A DNA stretch of 64,000 bases from Gymnorhina tibicen (taxonomy: Eukaryota > Chordata > Aves > Passeriformes > Artamidae). The translations under genes were made by a program, and so were the position numbers. Shown piece after piece: positions 51,301 to 64,000 of the stretch (position 1 is its first letter; each line of letters opens with the position of its first letter). The notes below the pieces were generated by a model, which worked only from the letters and a program-made list of their open reading frames with translations, was not told where the DNA came from and searched no databases. The stretch spans positions 288,170 through 352,169 of the forward strand of contig VXAZ01008129.1 in NCBI GenBank assembly GCA_013399875.1, given 5' to 3'.

Positions 51301-54300
51301 AACTTGTATAAAATTCGAATAAAGTAGGACTTTACACATGTCTTGAAAACCAGAGAAGTTGAGGTATTTAGGATAATTTAAAAAACTGTAAAAAGAGCAA
51401 GGAAAGTGTTGCGTGTGGCTGTCAACAAAGGTTACTTATTTTTTGTTGTTTTTGTTGGAAACCTAATCAGGATAGACTTCTCTTTGAACTGTCAGGCCCC
51501 TGTGATGTTATATGGCAGCACATGGTGCTTCAGGAAGAACTATGGAGCTTGATGCATAGGTTACAACATTCTTTCAAGCTTTTATTGTCCCAACTATGTT
51601 AGGTTTTTTTCTCCTCTCTTTTATGTGGATTTTGCAGTATGTAGATTTGGAAGCATGTAAATTTTAGCTTTTTGCTGAAATATATCAGTCTATTAATTAT
51701 GCAAGTGAACTGGCATGGTTTTCTTGACAGTTAGAAAACAAGTTTAAGAATTTTTTGCTTGTTTACATAGAAATTCTGGAGTGGTCAGTTAGATGAGCTA
51801 TGCATTCCTAGTTAGGAATTTCCATTTTCTTAAATACGTTGCAAACTATAGCTTTTAAAAATGAAAATAATAGCAAGTTCTTTGGCAGTTACTGTAGAAG
51901 CTCTTTCATGCAAGAATATTTCTACCACAGAGTAAAGTATTAAGTGGGCTACTTGATACAGAAAAAGCCAAAAAAGAACTTTCAAGGTAGCCAAAATACA
52001 TTGGTATAGTTGTGCTTGTAGCTCAGACAGAAGCAATTATGCAACATTTCTGGCGTACTCAGAGATATTTTTTATTTCATAATATTAAAAGTGGAACATA
52101 GTGTCAGAAAATTGCAAGCTTCTCTCTGCCTCTGGAGGAATCAAGGGAGTAATTAAATTGGATTTTGGTATGTCAATAATATCTTTCTCTTATTAATGGC
52201 ATAATAATTTTGTAAATCAAATCCTAGAAGTGTTTCCAGTGTCATAAAGGTGAAAATGATTAAGGGTTAATTAAATATATTCTCATGGAACTAAAATTGT
52301 TCTGTTGGGTATCGTTAGATTCCTTTCTCTAGAACTTTCAATTATTACAATTTAATGGCATATTATGTACAGTTCAGACCTGAAATTTGTGTAGCCAAAA
52401 GCTATTCACAATAATAAGCATACTGGCCGAGTGCAGTCATTATTCCTTCTCACAGATTTCTCTGAACATCCCAACAATATCATATATTAAAATCAATTTT
52501 AGGTAGCTGGTTGTTTTCTGAGCTAGATCATTTTACACAGCACAGCTGGAAGAGAAGTTTTAACTCTGTAATGGTGTCAGTTGTTCATCTCCAACCAACC
52601 CCAAAAAAAGGCAATGAGTAAGTGCTACCTTTTTTAATAGTTGACAGCTGCAAGGGTCACAAATGGTAAGAGAGAAGAAGAAAATCTTTCCCAAGCAGAG
52701 TCTTCTATGACCCATAGCATGAAAATATCTCGAAGTGTGTATGGAGAGTTTGGTAATGTGTGTCTATTTTCTGTGTAAGGTATTCAAGCACGATGGCACA
52801 ATGGTGCTTCAGAAAGATAAAATTACTCAGTTTTTCTGAAGTCTCTACAACAGGACTGGGGTTGCTAAGGCAACCTGTTCTTCCTCAGCATGTGCTCTGG
52901 CTTGGCAGCTGCATAGGTGGGTTAGATTCAAAGTAACTGCACACATATGAGGCATTCCTGTGCTCATTGCAAAATGGGATTTTGTCGGTCTCTCGACACA
53001 GTCTTCTGTGTGTTCATTTTTTGCCAAATCATGCAGAAGATTAAGGCAAAGAAAACCTTTCTGTTAAAAGCAGAATAAAGAAAATGCCCTGAATCGAAAT
53101 AAATCGAGGTGTTTCAGAGTCCAAATTAAAGGCACAGAGAAAGATGCATTATATAGACATTTCTGTGGCTTTCATTATTTTGTTCCCATGCTTCAGAATG
53201 GACATTGCACCTGTTTTGGCCACTTTGGGCCACTCCACTTGCCCAGCAGTTGATCTAAGTGAAATATCCATATTTTTCTTTGTACATACATCTATAAGGG
53301 TGCTTATTCTCTCAATGTCACCTGCAATGTTTAAGATCCTTCAATATTTCATTTTAATTGTGGCTTGTGAATCTTGTGTGCTGATTTTGTGTTTGGAATT
53401 CTTCATAGCCATTTTCTCATTAGGTATCCTAGGATATTATGAAAGAAGGTAACAGAGTCAGTAATAACAGTATGAAAAAATTACTGATGGAAGCAGTGCT
53501 CCTAGGACTGGAGGAATTTTATGAGTTTTTAGTGTCTGGTTGCTTAATGAAGGCAACTGCAAAATGAAGTCCCAGCCTGGGGAAAACCACTTGGTATTAA
53601 AAGCAGTCAATAGCCAGGCTGGATACTGGAAAGCTGGAACTGTAGAAAAGAGGGTAAAGAACAGCTAAAGCTCACGAAGCTGTTTGGTGGCCACAAACCC
53701 AATTAAAAGATTGTATTAAGGATGCATGTCAATTTTGTGCTAATTCTCGAGGAATGATCACGCCGCTAAGCTTTATGTTATCACTCGCCTTAATGAAGCC
53801 ACACTTTGAATTGAAAACAGACATATTCAGAAGTACATCATTTCACTGTAAACATCCACACACTAAGAAACACTTAAAATGTATGATATGCAATATTCAA
53901 TGTCAAAGTGCATTAATATTTACAGATACCATTTGCAAATCATCTCAAACTCAAGAGTCTGCTTTGCCATATAAGGGAGTCCTCACACAGTATGTTTTGA
54001 TGTTTTGAAATTCTCTCCTTTTTAAAGAGTGTGAATCTTAAGAAAACTTCTAATGAGGTCAGTGGTCTGATATTTAGACAGGATAGATGCTTTCTACCAG
54101 CAAACTGAAATTCAGTTACAATTTGAGTCTCAAAGCACTAGCTGAATGACTTGATTCTAATATGTTGAAATCCAAAGTCATGTAGAGGGTCATGGCATTT
54201 TCCCTCTTCTTCAAGTATTAAACCCAGTTCTTGAAACTAAACCCAGAAATTTTGAAATTACTTGAAATTCTTTCTACTCTGCTCTTTTTTTTTTTCTTTT

Positions 54301-56258
54301 TGCCTCTTTATCCCACCTTCTGAATCACCAAATCATGTTAGCTTGGCCTTAGTTTGATTGTGGTCATGAATTTTCCTCTGATCCAGTAGCAAGTGTGGCT
54401 CCTCGGCCAAGTTTTGCTTCAGTCTTGAGATCCAGTCTTTCCTGTTGTATTCAGTCTTGTCTTTTTTCCCTGCTAAAAGGATGGGGACACATTTTAATAG
54501 GTTTCCTTTCGTAAACCCTGGGGGGAAGTCTTCATAGAAGGAAATATTCAAAATGATACTATCTCTGTAATTGAAAGCACTGAAAAATATGAAAACACTG
54601 GAATAAATGAAAAATGTTTCCAAATTTGCTGGACCAATAGTGGCATGTCAGATCAAGTTCAGATACTTTCAGAACTGAGGAGATTGAATTTCTGTAAAAC
54701 TGAGGCCTGAACAGTTTTTAAAATCATAATTTGGGGGGGGCATGTTACAGAGCAAACATAATCTTATTTCCCCCTGAAATTCTACCCCAAAGCTTTTCTC
54801 TTTCTTGCGTCTACTTACTACCAACCTGTAATACTAGTGATATTTAATTTGAACTACTTAAAGCAGCTTTGCTGGGATGACAGGCAACTTCAAAGAAAGC
54901 TTGTGTGAATCCAACAAATGCACAGGGCCAAGAGATGATATTTTCTCTGAAGATTAACCTTTTTCTGTGTATGATATTGTACACCAGACAACAGGGAAAA
55001 GCTGATTCATAAACCTATGCCAACAATGCAGTGTATTGTAGTTTCAGATATGTAGAAAAGATATTTCTTTTAATTTGAGTATTTCTGCGCTGTGTAACTT
55101 TTTTTGAACTAGCTGGTCAGAAGACAAATAAGTTGTCTAAGGAATTACTTCAACTTGTTTCTCAGCCCAGTTTTCTAGGAATAATGAAGTCAGGATTAAG
55201 GTTGTGTTATAAAAAATATTGTTGAATTTAGGTGCTTTGGAAAACGTCAGTTTTGAAAATCAAAATGAAAGGGTCTTTACATTTAGAGCAGGAACATCAT
55301 CTTAAGTAGAAACATTAAATTCCCCTAGCACCTTTATGATGTAACCCTACACAGAAGCTCTCTAAGAGTAGGAATTCTGTTCCTTTCATTTTTCAGTTTC
55401 TATGAACTGTTGGTCCCATGTACCTTCCAAAATGGGGGGGTTGGTGGAAGTGGGATGGCAAAGATATTTTTAAGTCACATAATGTAATTCAGCATCACCA
55501 GCACAACTGTGGTGGTTGTGGGGGGACCAGTTTGGAGCAAATTGCAGGCTTATAAGCTTCTTATGCCAGCTCTGCATCCTAAACCGAGATCTTGGGGAGC
55601 TATATCTTCAGCTTGATATGCCAGAAGTAATTAGTACGGGGAGGGGATGCTGGGAACAGAGGTTAATATTGCTCAGTTTGTGCCATACTAAGTTATTGAT
55701 GTGTAAATATTGGTGGAGTTGTGCGTGAAACAGCTTTGAAAACCGGAAAGCTTAAGCAAGAAGGAGTAAGAATGTGGAAGTCTGTAGGGAATCATAACCT
55801 TGTTTATTAGTGTTAGTAGTTGTACAACTTTAGGTGATAAATTCTGGGCAATCTTTAGTAGTTTGAAGCAAAGTTCTAAGTGATCTTAAGTATTAAGGGC
55901 ATAAAGCCTTCCAATATTTAAGAATAATAGAAAGTGTGGGGAAGAAACTCCATAGGATATCTGTACACAAGCCCTTGTTCATGTTTAGGTTTATTTAAAC
56001 TGAAATATGGACTATTGAGAAGCACCTGTACACTGGCAAACACTATTGCCTCATGAATATTCTGAAATTAAATCTAATATGTAAGTTTATGGGAGTAAAA
56101 ATGTGAACACGTACAGAATTATAAAAGTGGTCTTATATGAAGACAAAAACTTCTAGATTAATATACTCTCAGAGATAATTAAAATTATTCCTTTGTATCC
56201 CTGTTAAGTGATTCTGAATAAATCCTTTTTTCATCACTCTATTAGAATATAATTGCGC

Positions 56259-56284
56259 TTTTTTTTTTGGGGGGAAAAAAAAAA
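56259..56284. repeat. T10-G6-A10 perfect inverted repeat
   Basis: Ten T, six G and ten A in direct succession make a perfect A:T stem with a G6 loop in single-stranded DNA or RNA. It could be real simple sequence or a product of homopolymer mis-calling. Confidence 0.75.
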
Positions 56285-57027
56285 GGACGGAGAGAATTTA
56301 ATCATAGAACAATAACATTTTGGAAATTTTTTTCTCAGACAGATATATACACCAGTAACCCTCTTTTCACATTAAGATGTCTTCCTAATGTGAAATTCGT
56401 AGCTGAGTTTCTGGGGTTTTTGACAGTGTGAACAATTTTTCTATTTTCTTTTTCCTGCTTCACGATGACAAAGCTATAAATCCAAAGGTGAGGTTTAATA
56501 CAAGTTCCACATGGCACATGTTCAGTTGTGTGAAAATTCAGGAATTTCATTAGATGGACTTGTTTGACCGGGAAGAGCCTTTGTCTTTGTGAGTGAGTAA
56601 AATTGATAAAAGGAGTAACACACAGCCCAGAGGTCTCCGAAGACCTTTAGGATTTAACCTTCATTTGCTTTTTAATCTTAACATTCTTTATTATTCCGTG
56701 GGAGCATGTGGTTTGGTTCCTCAAGCTGGCAGGTGGCAGCGATCCAGTAATTGTGTTTTGGTCGTGTGTTGCCAAGGCACAAAGCAGAGCCATGGCAGTC
56801 CACTCCAGTGTGGTTGCAGAAATCACTGCATATTGCCTGTGGTTTTAGTAAAAAATCCTATGTAATTCTCACTGTAGTAATAGAATTCTTTAAGTTTTGT
56901 ATATATATGTTTTAGCTTTTGAAGAAAGTAGCATAAAGTAATTAGGCTTCATATACCATTTTGCCATAGAGAGCAACAAAAATGTCTAATGATCATGAAG
57001 AATAAATGGTCCTGTCCATGCTGCCTC

Positions 57028-57047
57028 TTTTTTTTTTTTTTTTTTTT
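57028..57047. repeat. Poly(T) run of 20
   Basis: An uninterrupted T run in the intron. There is no recognisable element body on the minus-strand side that would make it a retroposed tail. Confidence 0.75.
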
Positions 57048-60000
57048 GCCAAGGCTTAGCTATTTAATATATATAAATTATTTAACCTACACTTGTCCTT
57101 AAAATATGATTGTGTCATCATTTATGTTCACTTTAAATCAGCTTTTAAAAGGAAAAGATTTGCAGTGATATTTATTTCTACTGCCATCTGTGCTCCAAAA
57201 CTTCTATTTATTAGTATATTTATTCCATTTAGATATAATGTGATTTATCTCTTCCCTCAGCTTAGTAAACATTTAGGATGTAATTCTGTAGTTATTTATG
57301 ACTGGACTTGAGGCTGTTTTCAAGCACTTTAAAACCTTTATTATTTTTTCCTCTTGGAGTGGCATAAAAAGGCCTTAAGTCAAAATCCACTATATCTCAA
57401 GAAAGCCAGAGTAATTACCTTAAGAAGATAGAGTGCAATAGCACTGTCGGAACAGAAAATGTCCCCTCTGTCCCCAGCCTCCAGGACAGCAAAACAATTC
57501 GAGGACAGTGTGGACTCAAAAAGGAGCTTTAAAGTTTTCTTCAGGCTCTGACTTTATTGACCTGGGTCATCACTGGGATTCACAGCTACACTCCTGCTCA
57601 CCACCCACAATGGCTCTTCTGCCTGCATAGGAAGAGCGAGTTTGGGATTCATTCCTGTAGGATGTGAGTGTGACACAAATAAATAAACTGTTCATCTATT
57701 GTGGTGTTGTATACAGAGAGTGATTTCTGCTATCCAGCAGACTGAAGAGTGTAAATTTTCAAGGAAAATGTATCAGACATGTAGAAGATATGTCAGCATT
57801 AACATGACAATGAACACTTTTGTCCACTCCAAACTAGCAGCAATAATTCATACCTCTTTGAGAAAAGCATCAAGTGTATAATGATGTTTGAGGTCTGAGT
57901 TCATCGATGATAGAGACACTTGAAAATGGTGATAATAACAAAATACTTACTCATCTTCAATGTCTATTTTTATATCCACTTTTTCCCAGAAGGTTTTAGA
58001 GCATCCCAAATGGATATGTTCTGTAGCATGATGCCTGTTCATATTAATGTTTGAGAGAGATCAATGAATTTATTCATGAGAATACATGTATCAATTTTGC
58101 AGACAGCAAAATAAGCAAGCAATGATGTTGTGGCTATCATGATTAAGCATCATCTCTGAAAACTCTTTCCTTTCAGTGCTGATATTTGCCCTGTGTTTAT
58201 TCTGGGGTTAGTCAATTGTAAAGATCAGACTGGAAGCAATTTCTCTGCTGATTTTAAAAGTAGGAAATAATTTTTCTACCTGTCTGAATGTCAGTTTGCC
58301 ATGAGTAAATTAAAATGTTCCAGAACGGAAACTGGCAATTATTGCCGACTGTAACTCAAATGGCATGCTCTGATATCAGTATCCCTCGCATGGATTTTTT
58401 CTTTTTTATTCATATGTTTGCAGCGTCAAGTTGATGCTTCATTTTGTGTGTTTAAATTGGGAGAGATTAATTTGGTGATCAATAAGAGGTAGTAAAAAGA
58501 CCTCCTGATATTACATTTTCTTCATTTTTATCTTTTCTCAAATATTTCCAAATCTCCTTTTCCTTTTGGCATCTTTCAGCAACTTTCTTTATGGGCTAAA
58601 TTCCGCTGTGATGGAATTTATTGATAAAACTGTGTTAAATTCATTGGAAGCAAGACGGATTTTTAAGAGGCAGCTATCTTTGCAGACAGCCACAAGTTCT
58701 AGCTCTGCCTGATGAGACCCAGGCCTTCATGGCTCTGAAGTGCTCAGTTTCCTGTGCTGAATGTGCAGAGCCTGTGCCTGACTGGGGATCTGCTGTGTAG
58801 CTGTATGAACCACGCTGTGGCATAGGGCCATTATTAAATTTACTGTACGCTCCTGTGGTTCCTGGCAGCGTGGCCTCGTCTGCTGAGAAGCCATTGAAAT
58901 CAGCTCCTCAGGCAAAACATCCATTAAACTTTTTCTTTGAAAGAAAAAAAATCTTCTGCTAATTTGCTGCAATTTATGTTTGCTTTGTGATTCTGCAGCC
59001 GAGCCTGTCAGTGAAACTGGGCTAATCATTTGGAAGCTGGTGCCTGTATGCATTCAGACATCCTACAACTACCACTCCTTAACTAAAACAATATTCTACA
59101 AGACTTTGGTTTTATTTTTCCAGCATGGTTAGAGCCGTATGGCATATGATTTTGCAATTTTTTTTTTTTGCACCTTAAAAATCCTTGAGTATTTTGTTTG
59201 ACGAAGTAACTGTGCTTACAGTGTACTTTTTCCTTTTATATAGTGTAGTTTAATGATAGAAAATGGGTGTCTCACAGATAAAATTACATACTGCACGCCA
59301 TTGTGTCCTGTCTCTAAGGCTTAAGACCCATAATCTTTTAAAAACTGATCATTAGTTGCTTATGTCCCGTAATGTTACTGTTGACTAAAAATTTGGAAAA
59401 CAGTTAAATTATAAGAAAAAAAAGAATGGGAGATGGTAGGTAGCACTTTGTGGGAAAAACATTAGAAACAGAGAGCGGGTAGGAGAAGAATTTCTTATAA
59501 AACGTTTCAAGACCCCAGAAATCTAAGATGAAAAAAGAATTATTTAACAATGTTAACTTTTTTCCCCCTTTTGGTGACATATAGAAGTCTGTGGAACCTT
59601 ATAATCTCATGCAAAAAGCTGCAGCTCCATTCAGATTTTGAGTAAGCAGTTTCCATTCCAATGGACTCCTTCATGCTTGAAATCTGTGGTGGTGGTGTTG
59701 CTCATCTGACAAGCTTAATGCTACAAAATTAATCCAAAACTACTCTAATTGCCATCCTGGAGAAAGTGAACAACTCAAGAAAACATTCTATTGATATTTT
59801 AAGATTAGTTTGAAAATAGGTAAATTTCCACCTCAGCCGGCCATGCAAGTGTGGGGATGGCTTTATACCGGTCACATGCAGCAGTTTGTTCAAACAGGCA
59901 GAGTTTTCAGGTGACTTGATTGCTCAAATTTGTATTGGTGTCTAGGATTTGGTCTGGTGTCTGAAACTGCAAGAAGGTGTGCTATCATGTGCAATGAATG

Positions 60001-62314
60001 TAACAGTTTGTGTAACTCATACCCTGATCTTTCCCTACTTGTTTCTAAATCCTAGAAAGAGGCTGAGAGTAACATGCGCTGTCTGAGGCAAGGAAAGTTT
60101 ACCTAATAAATAAGCAATTCTCCTAGCTCACTAAACCATTTCAGACTCTCTCACAACATGCTCTACTTTATGTTATTCTGCTCTGATTTTTTTTTCTCAT
60201 TTTGATCTTAGTGTCACGATTAGATCAGAGGTTTTACCATGCTGGGATAAACCCATGATACAACTCAATCACTTTTCACTGTTTGAGAGACCAGATGTTT
60301 CTGGTGAGTGCTAGTAATGTGCTGAATGACTGGGCTTACCTTTAGGAAATATTGACGTTTAAACCCTCTTTTTACGTTTATTCCTGGGCAAGCTTTTTTT
60401 CTTAAACAGTGAGATATCTAAAGAGATATGAAAGAGCAGGGTATGTAGTATCACTTATTATAATCTCACATTTTGGTGAGGGGCTGGGTGGAGGAGCACT
60501 GTTGTGTTTTGCAGTCTTATCAGAATAATGCCAGATCTTCATGTTGTTTAATGCCTGTTTAAAATTTCCATTAATCCTGGGTTTAGGTTTCTAGTATACA
60601 AAGTTTGATGCATTAGCTACAAAAGTTCTGGATATTTTAATTAAATCCCATTTCTCTTAAGCATTTTAGTATCTAGCAGTGTTGACTCTGTGCTGAAATT
60701 TCATTTTGCTTAGAATTCAGTAGCTGTGATTATCAGGGTACAATTGCAGCCTTAGTGCTCTCTGGTAAGGATGGGAAAATTGCTTAGACTGAAACGAGCT
60801 GCAAATTTCTGCACATCAAGGGGTTGCCTGCCAAGATTCTGCTTTTCACAAATGTGAATCTCTCACAGTGGGAACACACATGGGCAATTGCTCTCCAAGA
60901 GGTGCTTTATTCTCAAATTTGCTTTCCCTAGCTTGAGGCAGTTGCATGTTAGTTCCAGGTGCCTGTTGTGGACAGCTCCATCTGACCATCCACAGTGTCG
61001 TTTTAGGTAACTTTGCATCCTTGTGAAACTTGTTAAAAAGCCATTTCAGAGACACATTCTGTGCTTTCCAGGTAGGACAGCTTGCTGAGCTGGCTAGGAA
61101 GAGCATGTTTGTGTGTACCTCTAAAAGATGGATTGGAAACAACTGAAAGACTGAAACAGCAGGACGCTGGGAGAGGAACAGAGATGACTCTATATATGTG
61201 GTGTCCCTACCTAGGGACAAGTGACTTTCAGGGAGATCAAAGGATGCTGTTGATCTCAGGCAGCCTTCTGTAAACTGAGGGGAGAATATAAATTAAGAAG
61301 TGCAAACATGTGCTCTGATGTGAGGTGACTGAAACCAGCCTTTAGCCTTTGTAATTTAAGTCTCATGACCTGTGGAGCACAGTTTCCCATGGCTGCATTC
61401 ACAAGAGAAAAAGAATAACTGATTTTTTTTTCCTTTTATCTTTCCCTTCTTCCACTTAGTTCAGAAAAGGAACAACGAGAAAAAACAGCTGAGCACCCCC
61501 CCTGCACTCTGTTGTCTTTGTTACCATTATCTTTTGGGCCTAAATGTTAAAGTTGGAGGTGATAAGTTTGAGAGTGACCTAGAGGAAAAGAAAAAAAACC
61601 CCATTGCAATGACAACCTTCTGGAGTTCATTGGAAACATCAACCAAGACACTCACCCCAAAAGGTCATTGTCACAAAAAGCAGCCAAATTCCATATTTTA
61701 AAAGAGTCCAGAGAGCAAATTCTACAAAAAGCAATAAACTTGCTTCCATGTTGTATCATCATTCTGATCATATGAATACTAAGATAAAGTGGCTTGTTCT
61801 TGTGCAGTCTAATAGCACTAGGGCAGCACTTGTTGCTGCTGTGTCTTCTGACTTCATTGCAGCCATGTGCCATTTCTGCTTGGGTTTGGAACTAGAGCAA
61901 ATGCGAGTTTACCCACCTGAGTGTGACCTCTTGGTACAAATTAGTGCTAAGTATTTTTTTTCAGACCATTCTGAAGAAAACATGAAGCAGACAATGGCTC
62001 CTAAGTAGCAGATGAAGGATAAATAATGTATTTTAGTGACTGGTGTAACAAACTAGAGAACACAAAGCTGAGGGAGCTGGACATGCACAAAGCTTTTTTT
62101 ATTCCAGGGATATGTAGCTGATGACCTACAGCTGTGTCCATATTGCCTTAGGGAAAAACAGGCAGATAGAGAAAGGAAAATTCTCTAGTGGCCATCAGGA
62201 AAGATTGTGATGGGTGCCCCCCATGGAGCATCCCCCCCTGGGTGTCCTGTCCCATACAGCAAGGAATCACATAATGTTGACAACCATGGCCATCTTTTTC
62301 CTCAGTGAGATGAT

Positions 62315-62366
62315 ACCTGTCATAAATACCTGTCATCAATATCTGTCATCAACACCTGTCATCAGC
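62315..62366. repeat. 13-bp minisatellite, 4 units
   Basis: Four 13-bp units in a row: ACCTGTCATAAAT, ACCTGTCATCAAT, ATCTGTCATCAAC and ACCTGTCATCAGC. Each differs from the majority unit at no more than two positions, so this is a short imperfect minisatellite. Confidence 0.85.
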
Positions 62367-64000
62367 CTGCTGGTTTTTGGATGATACTGCCATTTGACTC
62401 TGATTGAAATTGGCTTAATTAGAGTGTCAGTGTTGCACACCAATTGATTGTTCAACCCTGTGCACAACTGTTTTTTGTAACATTTATCAAGTATTAGGAG
62501 GAATGTTATTTACTTACCTTGCTATCATGGATGTAATAGTCTGGAATCTCACAGGAGGATGTAGTGGTGTCTTTCTTAAAAGCGTTTGTGTGAAGTTCTG
62601 AAGTGTAACTCCCAAGATCCGCAATATTCATAAGCAATAATTTTTCTGAAAATGAAAAAAGTCGAAGTTGAAATCCTTAATCTACTTTCTGTTTTCTTTA
62701 GTAGATAGGTTTGAGATAAGACAAATGGGGAAACAAACCTGTGCAGGGAATGTGAGAAGACTATTACAAACACTCAAATTACTCAAAATCACTTGTCACT
62801 CAAAGTAAGAATTTGCCATTTAGAGAAAGCATCAATCTGTGCAAGAAATTACAGTAATTAAAGATAAACATGTCTGTGAGGTATTTCTCAGTGCAAAATT
62901 AATGAAGTTTGTTCTGAAACAACTTTGCCACGGAAAAACATTATTGAAAAACAATACCAAAAACCATGACAAACCTGCAAACAGGATTACATTTGGAAAC
63001 TCTTGAGGCATTCCCTTTCACTGTGCAGTACACTTTTTTCATCTTTCCATTCAGGTTGTTAATTAGCTGCTGACTGGGCTGAGAAATTAGCACCTAAATT
63101 TTTTTTTTTTTCCAAATTGGAGTTTAAAGAAAGAATTAACCTAAACCATCAAGCCCAGAGCCAGAAAACTTGGAGAAAATTTAGATCTCAGACCACAGCT
63201 GATGCACAAACATGCTCATCTTAGATGTGCAACATCTAGTAGCAAGAACTCAATAATGCCATGGTTAGTGTCTTCCATGGTACTGTATTTGTGTGTGAGA
63301 ATAATCTGCATAGGAAAAGTAATGGATACTGCAGGTTTGATGAGTTTCTGTTCCAAGGCACTTTGGCTCCCTAACTCTTCCACTTGAAGTTGTGCTTAAC
63401 TCGCTCAAATGACCTTGTTTGTGACTGCAATCAAAGCAGAAATGTGCAAGTCCCAACCCCAGTGGCATAAATGTTTTCTTTTGACCAGTTAGTTTTCAGG
63501 TAACCTCAGCTGCTCTTTGACGTACAGTCATCTGCCAAATTGGGATTGCTTCTTGGATGAGCTGTCTAGTGCATTTTGGTTTTTGTCAAGTTTAATTAAT
63601 TCATTCATTAATTGCAGAGAGAATCAGCCAACCTGTATCTTAAACAATCTTAGATCATTGTCTTCCTTTCTTTATTATTTTAATGAAACAACTTGCATCT
63701 TGAATGACTCTGCTAGATTGGCAGCTGTAATTTGCTGTGAAAATAGATTTTTTTTTTGTTATAAAGTGGGGTCACAATTTCATTTTTCTCAGAAATATTT
63801 TTCTAAACCTTATTCTTTCTAAAATTCAACTTTGATTGTACTTGAGGATCTATTTAGCTTAAAAATAAATGTTTTTCTCTTCAGTAAACCTAAAGTCTTA
63901 TTTTATTTTTTTTACTTCATTGCATAGTGGACTGTAAGCAGTTAAAGTTGAATTTTTTTTGTCAAGGTTCTTCAAACTGGTGAAAATTTAGTTCTGATNT

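Larger units (their letters stand above)
44897..64000 (+). other. NRXN1: NRXN1 intron sequence downstream of the EGF-C exon
   Basis: At least 19.1 kb of intron after GTAAGT, open at the window end (one N at 63999). I looked for the GC-rich beta-neurexin first exon (signal peptide and His-rich stretch) and the LNS6 exon (TYIFSKGGGQI) and saw neither. Contents: a minus-strand CR1 fragment (about 47570-48375), homopolymer runs, a T10-G6-A10 palindrome at 56259-56284, a 13-bp minisatellite at 62315-62366 and a weak candidate recursive splice site at 63499/63500. All other frames are short and unrecognised. Confidence 0.83.

Noticed and set aside
44897..64000. Possible beta-neurexin promoter and first exon downstream of EGF-C
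   Set aside because: No GC-rich region, signal peptide or His-rich segment was seen, and no TYIFSKGGG exon follows. These are expected beyond this window.

Overview
The window is vertebrate, almost certainly avian, nuclear DNA lying inside one large gene on the + strand, NRXN1 (neurexin-1). The gene call rests on six short, conserved coding exons that splice in frame with GT-AG boundaries. Together they encode the C-terminal half of LNS4, all of LNS5 and the third EGF-like domain (EGF-C) of alpha-neurexin. Paralogue choice follows the peptide: runs such as [15 protein letters not shown] and [18 protein letters not shown] fit neurexin-1 better than neurexin-3. The avian call rests on three CR1 (chicken repeat 1) LINE fragments, one with the typical ATTCTATGATTCT tail, and on AT-rich introns with few repeats.

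Layout: about 18.8 kb of intron (1-18798); LNS4 exon at 18799-18921; intron; LNS4/LNS5 exon at 23476-23857; short intron; LNS5 exon at 24389-24579; 14.4 kb intron; LNS5 3' exon at 38978-39151; intron; a 27-nt cassette microexon at 43782-43808; short intron; EGF-C exon at 44777-44896; then about 19 kb of intron to the window end. The next expected exons (the beta-neurexin first exon and LNS6) were not seen. The upstream exons (EGF-B, the start of LNS4 and the splice-site-3 microexon) were not seen either.

The exons build part of one presynaptic adhesion receptor. The 27-nt microexon encodes VALMKADLQ, which is neurexin splice site 6 (SS6), between LNS5 and EGF-C. It is phase 1 at both ends, so including or skipping it keeps the frame. 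The first exon begins exactly at the splice site 3 (SS3) junction.

Intronic features worth noting: a compact CpG-rich patch in an AT-rich intron (about 25830-26132); a candidate recursive splice site (32650/32651); a near-identical duplication flanking a single N (about 32405-32580) that looks like an assembly artefact; CR1 fragments at about 17.3, 27.6 and 47.6 kb; and several low-complexity or tandem repeats. I found no other protein-coding gene, no RNA gene that I can support, and no evidence of an unknown multi-gene system.
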